Of a stretch of DNA of 35,718 nucleotides, positions 1 to 6,610 are shown one piece after another. Origin of the DNA: an uncultured Lachnospiraceae bacterium (GTDB taxonomy: Bacteria; Bacillota; Clostridia; Lachnospirales; Lachnospiraceae). Under the pieces are notes generated by a model. That model made no database searches, was not told the origin of the DNA, and was given only the letters and a program-made list of their open reading frames with translations. Position 1 is the first letter of the stretch, and each line of letters begins with the position of its first letter. The stretch lies in assembly GCA_910587955.1 (NCBI GenBank), contig CAJUNN010000028.1, forward strand, positions 1 through 35,718, read 5' to 3'. The position numbers and the translations under genes are program-made.

Positions 1-56
<56 letters not shown>

Positions 57-342
57 GAGTTTTCGACTTGGCGAGGTGGTTTCGAGCCTAGTCGAAACCC
101 ACATCACGACACTTGGTGAGGTCCTTTCGAACCTAGTGACGTGATGTTTCCTCTTTGTCTGATCCAGTCAGAATAACTCTTCTGGCTATTCTTCCCGTTT
201 TACTGTTTTAGGTCGCTTATTTCTAAGCTGTCCTCAAAAAATCCTGCAACACTGTTCTTTCAGCATTGCTTTCCTCTTTGAATTTTCAAGGTTTTACACT
301 GTTTAGTTATCAAGGTTCGTACCTGCTGTCTCCCGCGACAGC
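57..342 (-). other. rRNA operon leader (pre-16S 5' flank)
   Basis: This gene-free stretch lies between the predicted rRNA start site (about base 342, downstream of the promoter at 349-377) and mature 16S. Nearest to 16S it holds two tandem hairpins (61-97 and 101-147). Further upstream is a minus-strand CTTGAAAATTCAAAGAG segment of the kind common in clostridial rRNA leaders and spacers. I see no convincing coding sequence, and a short open frame here has no ribosome binding site. The region should be removed during 16S maturation. Confidence 0.75.
66..137. repeat. two 27-base imperfect direct repeats, each the loop of a hairpin
   Basis: Copies at 66-92 and 111-137 share ACTTGGyGAGGT, TTTCGArCCTAGT and the same length. 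Each is enclosed by its own inverted repeat: TTTCGACT/AGTCGAAA (61-68 with 90-97) and ACATCACG/CGTGATGT (101-108 with 140-147). The leader RNA would therefore fold into two adjacent, similar stem-loops directly before 16S. A role in RNase III processing or leader folding is inferred. Confidence 0.75.
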
Positions 343-348
343 TTTTAT

Positions 349-377
349 AATATATCACGCCTTTTTGCTTCTGTCAA
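349..377 (-). promoter_or_regulatory. rRNA operon promoter
   Basis: On the minus strand TTGACA (377-372) is followed by 17 bases and TATATT (354-349). Upstream of the -35, bases 378-395 are almost entirely A/T with long A runs, as expected of an UP element. The promoter points at 16S and begins only 18 bases after the cvpA stop codon. Confidence 0.85.
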
Positions 378-394
378 CACCTTTTTTTATTTTT

Positions 395-967
395 TTAACG
401 AAGAAATACAAAGAGCAGGTTGCTTCGGTAAATCCAGCACAAAATATCGTTTTCCGCAATCATCACAAGCAGTTTTCCGCCCCACTCGGTAGTGGAACAT
501 ACGGTAATCACAAAAAACAAAACCCATACGGCAAAGACTCCTTCTGCAAGCCCCAGGAGCAGCCCCGCCAGCTTATTAATGCCGTGCAGCACAGGCAGTT
601 TCGCCGCAATTCCCAGGGAAAAGGCAATGCCCTGAACAAAGACGCCCACCAGCAGAAGTGTCACCAAGAAGGCTACAGCCTGTAAAATTGTCTCCGCCAG
701 ATAACTGCTCATAGCTTCTTTCAGGCCAATCGCTTCCAAAGTTTCCAGAATATCGATCTCGCTGGATGCAATTCCTTTTTGGAGAACATTATAGAGTGCC
801 GTCTTGTCCCGGAAAAACGCAGTGCAGTAGGGAACTGCAAATCCTGTAATTATCAATGTAAGGACCATTGTAACAATCCCCACAGATTTTTTGATAAATC
901 CTTTCCGGTGTCCGTCCCAGGCCGCAAGAAGCAGAAAGCCTCCAACCACAGGTAATAACCAATTCAT
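395..967 (-). CDS. CvpA family membrane protein
   Basis: This 190-residue protein has about four hydrophobic segments and matches CvpA/colicin V production-type proteins: an N-terminal helix (WLLPVVGGFLLLAAWDG), a KGFIKKSVG loop after it, and later helices with small residues and Gly. The family sits in the cytoplasmic membrane; its role is poorly defined and has been linked to export and cell-envelope functions. It starts 16 bases after the DUF5711 gene, so the two are probably co-transcribed. AAAGGGG lies about 11 bases before the ATG, slightly far for a ribosome binding site. No hairpin terminator follows; the stop codon lies in the A/T tract feeding the rRNA promoter. The family assignment rests on topology and general motif similarity, so it is moderately sure. 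Confidence 0.75.
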   Translation of the reverse strand: MNWLLPVVGGFLLLAAWDGHRKGFIKKSVGIVTMVLTLIITGFAVPYCTAFFRDKTALYNVLQKGIASSEIDILETLEAIGLKEAMSSYLAETILQAVAFLVTLLLVGVFVQGIAFSLGIAAKLPVLHGINKLAGLLLGLAEGVFAVWVLFFVITVCSTTEWGGKLLVMIAENDILCWIYRSNLLFVFLR

Positions 968-983
968 TTTCTTTTGTACCCCT

Positions 984-2183
984 TTACTTTAATTTGATTT
1001 CTTCTGTCCGATCGGAAAAGACAATGATATATCTCCGAAACCCGCTTCCCTTATAAATATCGGCCACCGCTCCGTCAAAAGTCCCCGTATATCTCAAGGT
1101 TCCCCGTTCCGTATAAATCTCACATTCATTTTCATTATAAAGGATCAAATCCCCGCCGGACAATTTGATATTGTTGTATGCAAGATTGGTGGACCGAGTC
1201 AGAATCCGGTTTCCTTCCGCATTGTATACATGCGCCTCATACCGGGCGCTGTCCTCACCCGTTCCGTCAACCACAAGCCCCACCGAGCGTTCCCCGAAAA
1301 AAACACTTCGTATCTCTCCTTCCTCTTCCGCAGCAGCTTTCTCCTCCGGGATCTCTTTTCCTTCATAGAAAATAACTCCCTGCTCCGACACAGCCGCACA
1401 AATGCTGTCTCCCAGATATTGAACCCGTGGAATAATAAGATTCTCATAGACAGCTGAAGCTACAATCTTATCTACAAAATTTCCGCCCACATTGCCGAAA
1501 TTGTAAAATACCAGGCAGGAATTTGCAAGACCGCTTTGTACCTGCAGATAGGAAACTGCCAGTTTGATTCCATCCGATGAAATAGAGATAGAAAGCGGCT
1601 GCCCCGTCTCTTCCAGCCGGCACTGAGCCTCTGTCAGTTTTTCGCCCTCCAAATCGTATAGACAGATCCAGGACATTGAACTGTCGCTCAAAAGCAGGGC
1701 GGTCACTCCCTGAGACGAGATACTGACCTGCTGAATGGGAAGCAGGGTTGTAATCTGCGTCTGAAGCCCCTGCTCATTGAACACGTAAGCCTCATTTCCC
1801 TCATAGTCCGCCACCACCACTGCATTCTGGCAGACGTCCAGAATGGGGGTCTGCATATTGTAAGTCTGGCTCCAGAAAGCCTCATTTCTCAAATTGACAC
1901 AGGAAATACCATCCCTGCTGTACTTCAGTATCTTCCCATTGTATTCCGCGTACTGGGTATTCAGGGTATCGGCCCGCTCTGCAGAAGCTGTAACCTCATA
2001 TCCCGCATACGTTTTATTTCTGGCAAACAGCCACATTCCCAGGACAATCCCCAAGACAACCCCTACATACAAAAGGCGCCTGGCTCCCTGCCCGGCCTTG
2101 TGGCGGAATAATTTTGCTTTATAATCTTTCAAATCCTGCTCCGGCGGATCCGGAGTCTCATAAAGTTTGGTGATCTTCGCCAT
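984..2183 (-). CDS. DUF5711 family protein, single-pass with extracellular beta-propeller-like domain
   Basis: The protein has 399 residues. The ATG at 2183 was chosen because AAAGGA lies 8 bases upstream; a longer frame to 2228 has no such site. A basic N-terminal stretch (KAKLFRHKAGQGARR) precedes one membrane helix at about residues 36-54, which predicts N-in, C-out. The rest is beta-rich with repeated blades (for example YNGKILKYSRDGISCVNL and SISSDGIKLAVSYL) and looks like a WD40/PQQ-type propeller. This is the usual layout of DUF5711 proteins of Clostridia, whose function is unknown. It lies between a LysM membrane protein gene and cvpA in one probable operon, which suggests an envelope role. 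The propeller fold is inferred from repeat pattern alone. Confidence 0.8.
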   Translation of the reverse strand: MAKITKLYETPDPPEQDLKDYKAKLFRHKAGQGARRLLYVGVVLGIVLGMWLFARNKTYAGYEVTASAERADTLNTQYAEYNGKILKYSRDGISCVNLRNEAFWSQTYNMQTPILDVCQNAVVVADYEGNEAYVFNEQGLQTQITTLLPIQQVSISSQGVTALLLSDSSMSWICLYDLEGEKLTEAQCRLEETGQPLSISISSDGIKLAVSYLQVQSGLANSCLVFYNFGNVGGNFVDKIVASAVYENLIIPRVQYLGDSICAAVSEQGVIFYEGKEIPEEKAAAEEEGEIRSVFFGERSVGLVVDGTGEDSARYEAHVYNAEGNRILTRSTNLAYNNIKLSGGDLILYNENECEIYTERGTLRYTGTFDGAVADIYKGSGFRRYIIVFSDRTEEIKLK

Positions 2184-2235
2184 TGATTTATCCTTTGATT
2201 TGCTCTGTCGTAAGAAACAGTATAGCATTCTTTTC

Positions 2236-3435
2236 TCAAGGAAGCAAAAGTTTTTGTCCTACGAGAATGTGATTGCTGTCCCAGATACCGTTCAGGCTGC
2301 AGATTTCCCTGATTTTGTCATCTCTTCCATATATTTTGCGGCTGATGGAGAGAAGTGTATCACCCTTTTGGACCACATAGACATCCGGAATCTCTTCCAC
2401 GCTCTGGCTGACAGCCTCCTGGGTTTCCTCCGGTTCTTCTTCGGGCTGCTCTTCCGGCTGTTCTTCCGTCTGCTCCTCCGGCTGTCCGGCCTCTTCTTCC
2501 GGGCTGCTCGCTGTCTCCTCCCCTGCTGCCTGCGCGTTTTCCGCCGTCACCGCATCTGCCAGCTCCGGGTCTGTGCTGCCCTGTACATAGATTTCTCCGG
2601 CTTGTCCCTCCTGCTTTTCCAGAGATTGTGAAATCTCGCTCAGAGCCATTTCAAGCCCTTCCATTTTTTCATAATTGTTAATCAGCGTAATCCCTATGAC
2701 AAGAACTACCATGACCAGAAACGTACTCGCCGTATACAAAAAGGTCATTACCCGCTTTTGATTGGAGGTATCCTTTTTATCCTGTATGAGGGTCCGAAAA
2801 GTCCGGGTCGCACGATCGTCAAATTCTTCGTTCTCATCAACGCCTTCCCCGTCTCCCATCTCTACCATATAGCGCTGCATGGCTTCATTCCGCTCATAAA
2901 AAATGCAGTATCCTCTCTGGCGGGTCAATTTTCCGTTTTCATAGGCAAAGAAATCTTCCTCTCCCTCCACGGGTTCTTCTATCATCAGGATCTTGTCCAC
3001 CCCGCCAAAATAATTGACATGGGTTTTCAAAAGCCGGGCATCCAGATCCATAGGATAGCCGGGCATAGACAAAAACCATCCCAGAATATCCTGATCTGCA
3101 AAATATTCCTTAATGGCCCCATAAATCTCCGCCCAAACTTCATCCGTAAAAGGAATTCCTTCTCTCCCGCAGTTTACTCCTTTCAAAGCAATGGCACTTT
3201 TAATAAAAAGATAAGGAATTCCGTCCATCCACTCGGAATGTCCCAGGAGAATGGCCCCGCGGCTGTTCAGCATCTCTTCCCTGGCGAATTTCCGCAGATA
3301 TGTCACCACATAATCTTCAATATAAATTTTCCGCTTGTCCTCCGGCTCTCCAATCTGCCGGACATTTTTCGGCAAATCCAGTTTCCGCCTGTTCCCAGTC
3401 TCTTTTGCCTCTTCTTTATAAACAATTTCAATCAT
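2236..3435 (-). CDS. single-pass LysM protein with cytoplasmic inactive MPN/JAMM-like domain
   Basis: The protein has 399 residues. The ATG at 3435 has GAGGTG 5 bases upstream; the extension to 3465 has no ribosome binding site. Layout: residues about 38-185 resemble an MPN (JAB1/Mov34) fold, with GAILLGH, a helix (FTDEVWAEIYGAIKEYF), then GWFLSMPGYP at 119-128, followed by KILMIEEP and a beta-rich end. A basic stretch precedes a membrane helix at about 230-253, so the MPN part should be cytoplasmic. Outside there is a short coiled coil, a Glu/Pro-rich linker (about 290-350) and a C-terminal LysM domain (VYVVQKGDTLLSISRKIYG, about 352-399) that should bind peptidoglycan. The JAMM metal ligands are absent: the H-x-H positions are Leu and Met. 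The LysM call is certain. The MPN call is a motif-based inference. Confidence 0.85.
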   Translation of the reverse strand: MIEIVYKEEAKETGNRRKLDLPKNVRQIGEPEDKRKIYIEDYVVTYLRKFAREEMLNSRGAILLGHSEWMDGIPYLFIKSAIALKGVNCGREGIPFTDEVWAEIYGAIKEYFADQDILGWFLSMPGYPMDLDARLLKTHVNYFGGVDKILMIEEPVEGEEDFFAYENGKLTRQRGYCIFYERNEAMQRYMVEMGDGEGVDENEEFDDRATRTFRTLIQDKKDTSNQKRVMTFLYTASTFLVMVVLVIGITLINNYEKMEGLEMALSEISQSLEKQEGQAGEIYVQGSTDPELADAVTAENAQAAGEETASSPEEEAGQPEEQTEEQPEEQPEEEPEETQEAVSQSVEEIPDVYVVQKGDTLLSISRKIYGRDDKIREICSLNGIWDSNHILVGQKLLLP

Positions 3436-3592
3436 ACCTTCACCTCGTCTGCCCTCTTCTGGCACAGAAACGAAACAAAACCAGCTTCGCCGCCATCTTT
3501 TAGGTGAATCGTATCATATCTGACCTGCATGATTTAGCGATTTATGTCGAAGAGCAAAAAATTTTTGCCGACAACATTTCCCATAATATGAC

Positions 3593-3627
3593 AAAACGGA
3601 CGGGCCGCTTTCACGGCACGTCCGTTT
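3593..3627 (-). terminator. intrinsic terminator of the transketolase operon
   Basis: AAACGGACG (3594-3602) pairs with CGTCCGTTT (3619-3627), then after one mismatch GCCG pairs with CGGC around a 6-base loop. On the minus strand the stem is followed by TTTTG. It lies 26 bases after the transketolase stop codon at 3653. Confidence 0.85.
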
Positions 3628-3652
3628 CTTTCGCTCTATTACCGAATTTTTC

Positions 3653-4591
3653 TTACATCCACTCTTTGATCTGCTCGTATACGCCAACGCCGTCCAGGCG
3701 GTACTTCTCGATCAGCTTCGCCGCCGGACCGGACTCACAGTACGTATCATTCACGCCCAGCTTCTTCACCGGCGTGGGCTGCTTCTCGCTCAAGACATCG
3801 CAGACTGCGCTGCCCAGACCGCCGATTACGGAATGCTCCTCCACCGTAACAACCTTTCCGGTCTTCTTTGCCGATGCCAGAACCAGTTCCTCATCCAGAG
3901 GCTTGATGGTATGGATATTGATAACCTCTGCAGAAATTCCGTCGGCCGCCAGCTTCTCCGCTGCTTCCAAAGCGCTGTTGACACAAAGCCCCGTTGCTAC
4001 GACGGTCACATCTGTACCTTCTCTCAGCACAATTCCCTTGCCGATCTCAAATTTGTAGGTCGCCTCATCGTTAAATACGGGAACCGCCATTCTGCCGAAG
4101 CGCAGATACACAGGGCCTACATACTCCGCCGCCGCTTTCACGGCCGCTCTCGCCTCCACGTCATCTGCAGGATTCAGGATTACCATTCCCGGGATCGTGC
4201 GCATCAGGGCAATATCTTCGTTGCACTGATGGGTTGCTCCATCCTCACCTACGGAGATACCCGCATGGGTTGCGCCAATCTTCACATTCAAATGGGGATA
4301 GCCCACCGCATTGCGGACCTGCTCATAGGCCCGTCCCGCTGCAAACATTGCAAAAGAGCTGCAGAAGGGAATCTTTCCCGTGGCCGCCACACCTGCAGCA
4401 ATACTCACCATATTACACTCTGCAATACCGCAGTCAAAGAAGCGTTCCGGAAATGCTTTCTTAAACACGCCTGTCTTGGTGGCGCCTGCCAGATCGGCAT
4501 CCAATACCAGTACGTTGGGATTTTCCTCTCCCAGCGCCTTCAGCGCATTTCCATAGCTCTCTCTCGTCGCAATCTTCTTTACATCTGACAT
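3653..4591 (-). CDS. transketolase, C-terminal subunit
   Basis: The protein has 312 residues and corresponds to the pyrimidine-binding and C-terminal domains of transketolase. The fragment GIAECNMVSIAAGVAATGK holds the glutamate that activates thiamine diphosphate, and GATHAGISVGEDGATHQ is the conserved substrate-channel region. The C-terminal third (VVATGLCVNSALEAAEKL, EEHSVIGGLGSAV) is the typical transketolase C domain. With the N-terminal subunit it would transfer two-carbon units in the non-oxidative pentose phosphate pathway in the cytoplasm. AGGTGA lies 7 bases before the ATG. The start overlaps the end of the N-terminal subunit gene by 13 bases, which suggests translational coupling and equal subunit output. 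Split transketolases are normal in Clostridia and Archaea. Confidence 0.96.
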   Translation of the reverse strand: MSDVKKIATRESYGNALKALGEENPNVLVLDADLAGATKTGVFKKAFPERFFDCGIAECNMVSIAAGVAATGKIPFCSSFAMFAAGRAYEQVRNAVGYPHLNVKIGATHAGISVGEDGATHQCNEDIALMRTIPGMVILNPADDVEARAAVKAAAEYVGPVYLRFGRMAVPVFNDEATYKFEIGKGIVLREGTDVTVVATGLCVNSALEAAEKLAADGISAEVINIHTIKPLDEELVLASAKKTGKVVTVEEHSVIGGLGSAVCDVLSEKQPTPVKKLGVNDTYCESGPAAKLIEKYRLDGVGVYEQIKEWM

Positions 4592-5415
4592 AACGCTTCA
4601 CCTGCCTTTTCTAATTCTGCCATTGCAGTTGCAAACTGCTCGTCGTTGGGCGCTGTTCCGTGCCAGGACGCATTGTTCTCCATAAAGGAAACGCCCTTGC
4701 CCTTTACCGTCTTCATTACAATCACGGCGGGCTGTCCTTTCACGCCCCTTGCCTCGTCAAAGGCCGCTTTCAGCTGATCGAAATCATGTCCGTCCACCTG
4801 AATTACGTGGAAACCAAAGGCTGCAAATTTCTCATCGATGGGATACGGGGAGTTAACCTCCTCAATGGTCCCGTCAATCTGAAGGTTGTTGTTGTCTACA
4901 ATCACACAGAGGTTATCCAGCTTCTTGGCGCTGGCGAACATGGAAGCCTCCCAGACCTGGCCTTCCTGGAGTTCACCGTCTCCCAAAAGGGTATATACCC
5001 GGTAGCTGTCACCGAAGGTCTTAGCAGAAAGTGCCATACCCACCGCCGCTGAGATTCCCTGTCCCAGGGAACCGCTGGACATGTCCAGGCCCGGCGTGTG
5101 CTGCATGCAGGGGTGTCCCTGCAGATGCGAACCGATATGCCGGAGCGTCGTCAGATCCTCCTTGGGGAAAAATCCCCGCTCCGCCAGAGCCGCGTAAAGG
5201 CCGGGAGCCGTATGGCCTTTGGAAAGCACAAAGCGATCCCGGTCCGGCTTCTTCGGATCCTTCGGATCGATATTCAGCTCTTCAAAATACAGATATGTGA
5301 ACACATCTGCCGCCGACAGAGAGCCGCCCGGATGACCGGACTTTGCACTGTGAACAGCCGTTACGATCCCTTTACGGACTTCGTTCGCTGTCTTCTGAAG
5401 TTCTAATTTTGTCAT
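4579..5415 (-). CDS. transketolase, N-terminal subunit
   Basis: The protein has 278 residues and is the thiamine-diphosphate-binding half of transketolase. Visible family motifs are GHPGGSLSAADVFTYLYF near residue 28, LSKGHTAPGLYAALAERG near 65, and the GDGELQEGQ...DNNNLQIDG segment that binds Mg2+ and the diphosphate. The length fits the N-terminal chain of split transketolases. The ATG has AAAGGTGG about 7 bases upstream and a near-consensus promoter at 5464-5492. It is the first gene of a two-gene operon that ends at the terminator at 3593-3627. Deoxyxylulose-5-phosphate synthase is the other related two-domain enzyme, but the motifs fit transketolase better. Confidence 0.96.
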   Translation of the reverse strand: MTKLELQKTANEVRKGIVTAVHSAKSGHPGGSLSAADVFTYLYFEELNIDPKDPKKPDRDRFVLSKGHTAPGLYAALAERGFFPKEDLTTLRHIGSHLQGHPCMQHTPGLDMSSGSLGQGISAAVGMALSAKTFGDSYRVYTLLGDGELQEGQVWEASMFASAKKLDNLCVIVDNNNLQIDGTIEEVNSPYPIDEKFAAFGFHVIQVDGHDFDQLKAAFDEARGVKGQPAVIVMKTVKGKGVSFMENNASWHGTAPNDEQFATAMAELEKAGEALCQM

Positions 5416-5463
5416 GTTTGTCCCACCTTTTTATTTATTAAAATTTATAAATTTCCTTCTTCT

Positions 5464-5492
5464 AGTATACCCAGAGAATCCCAGCTGGTCAA
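5464..5492 (-). promoter_or_regulatory. promoter of the transketolase operon
   Basis: On the minus strand TTGACC (5492-5487), a 17-base spacer and TATACT (5469-5464) lie in the gap after recR. The A/T-rich leader that follows leads to the ribosome binding site of the N-terminal subunit gene. Because of this promoter, the transketolase genes need not depend on read-through from recR. Confidence 0.8.
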
Positions 5493-5500
5493 GCACAGTT

Positions 5501-6097
5501 TTACAGTTCCACGCGCCCTTCCAGAGCCCGCAGAAGCGTCACCTCATCAATATACTCCAGATCCCCGCCCACGGGAACGCCGCTTGCAATCCGTGTCACT
5601 TTGATCCCGGTAGGTTTGATCAGCTTGCTGATATACATGGCCGTGGTCTCCCCTTCCAGGCTGGAATTGGTGGCAATGATCACCTCGTCCACCTCTCCCT
5701 GCAGCCTGGCCATCAGCTCTTTCAGCCGAATGTCTCCGGGTCCGATGCCAAGCATAGGGGAAATGGCTCCGTGCAGCACGTGATACACCCCGTCAAACTT
5801 TCCCGTCTTCTCGTAAGCCGCCATATCCCTGGTATTTTCCACCACCATAATCGTTCTCTGATCCCGCTTGGGATTGGCGCAGATCGGACAAAGCTCCTGA
5901 TCCGTCAGGGTAAAACACTGCCTGCAGTAACGGACATTCTTTTTAGCCTCTATGATAGAATCCGACAAGGCCTGCACCTTCTCCACCGGCAGGTTGACGA
6001 TGTGGAAGGCCAGGCGCTGGGCTGTCTTGCTCCCGATTCCCGGCAGGCCGGAAAGCTGTTCAATCAATCTGCTGATTTGGCTGCTGTAATAATCCAT
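5501..6097 (-). CDS. recR: recombination mediator RecR
   Basis: This full-length RecR (198 residues) shows the helix-hairpin-helix LPGIGSKTAQRLAFH (about 18-32), a zinc finger of C58, C61, C70 and C73, and a Toprim domain starting at TIMVVENTRDMAAYE (about 82). The end (GGDLEYIDEVTLLRALEGR) carries the Walker-like C-terminal motif. In the RecFOR pathway RecR clamps DNA and helps RecO load RecA onto SSB-coated single strands. The ATG overlaps the ybaB stop by one base (TGATG), so the two are coupled. Neither the transketolase promoter nor the gap before it shows a clear recR terminator. Confidence 0.98.
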   Translation of the reverse strand: MDYYSSQISRLIEQLSGLPGIGSKTAQRLAFHIVNLPVEKVQALSDSIIEAKKNVRYCRQCFTLTDQELCPICANPKRDQRTIMVVENTRDMAAYEKTGKFDGVYHVLHGAISPMLGIGPGDIRLKELMARLQGEVDEVIIATNSSLEGETTAMYISKLIKPTGIKVTRIASGVPVGGDLEYIDEVTLLRALEGRVEL

Positions 6098-6450
6098 CAG
6101 AACGGAAATCCTCCGCCCATGCCGCCGGTCAGTCTCGCCATAGCCGCCGCAGAATCTTCTTCCATCTGGCGGAACGCCTGGTTAACGGCCGCCGTAATCA
6201 GGTCCTCCAGCATTTCAATGTCATCCGGATCTACCACTTCTTCCGCAAGCTTCACCTTGACAACTTCTTTTTTGCCGGATACGGTTACTTCTACCGCTCC
6301 GCCGCCTGCTGCCGCAGTATACTCCTTTTCTTCCAGCTCCTTCTTGCTCTCTTCCATCTGGCGCTGCATCTTCTGCGCCTGCTTCATCAAATTGTTCATG
6401 TTTCCCGGCATGCCCATTCCGCCCCCGGGGAATCCTCCTCTTTTTGCCAT
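6097..6450 (-). CDS. YbaB/EbfC family nucleoid-associated protein
   Basis: This 117-residue protein begins with a Gly/Met-rich tail (MAKRGGFPGGGMGMPG) and a helix (NNLMKQAQKMQRQMEESKKE), then has the beta-sheet core of the family (VEVTVSGKKEVVKVKLAEEVVDPDDIEMLEDL) and a second long helix. YbaB/EbfC dimers bind DNA and coat the nucleoid; the gene lies between dnaX and recR in very many bacteria, as it does here. The ATG at 6450 was chosen because AGGAGG lies 9 bases upstream. The open frame continues to 6552, but that extension is through a repeat-containing spacer and has no family similarity. Confidence 0.95.
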   Translation of the reverse strand: MAKRGGFPGGGMGMPGNMNNLMKQAQKMQRQMEESKKELEEKEYTAAAGGGAVEVTVSGKKEVVKVKLAEEVVDPDDIEMLEDLITAAVNQAFRQMEEDSAAAMARLTGGMGGGFPF

Positions 6451-6467
6451 TGAATTTGTCCTCCTAT

Positions 6468-6596
6468 TTACAGTTCCGCATTCGCCCTGACCATGCACCT
6501 TCTTTAGAAAGACTTTCGGCCGCATCTTGCGTCCGCAATTCTTTCTGTGCATTGTCCGGGCTTCTGCTGATTACAGTTCCGCATTCGCCCTGACTT
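6468..6596. repeat. 24-base perfect direct repeat in the dnaX-ybaB spacer
   Basis: TTACAGTTCCGCATTCGCCC plus TGAC occurs at 6468-6491 and again at 6573-6596, 105 bases apart. After each copy the sequence stays loosely similar for another 10 to 12 bases (CACCTTCT versus GCTCCTTCT). One copy follows the dnaX stop codon closely; the other is just upstream of the ybaB ribosome binding site. This looks like a small tandem duplication of the spacer. No function is evident. Confidence 0.85.
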
Positions 6597-6610
6597 GGGC
6601 TCCTTCTGCT

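Noticed and set aside
3554..3568. A/T palindrome GCAAAAAATTTTTGC as a regulatory site of the LysM gene
   Set aside because: A short A/T-rich palindrome of this kind is common in such intergenic DNA, and no promoter boxes of good quality were found around it.
3653..5415. Transketolase broken by a frameshift
   Set aside because: Both parts have proper starts, ribosome binding sites and complete domain boundaries; this is the normal split form found in Clostridia.
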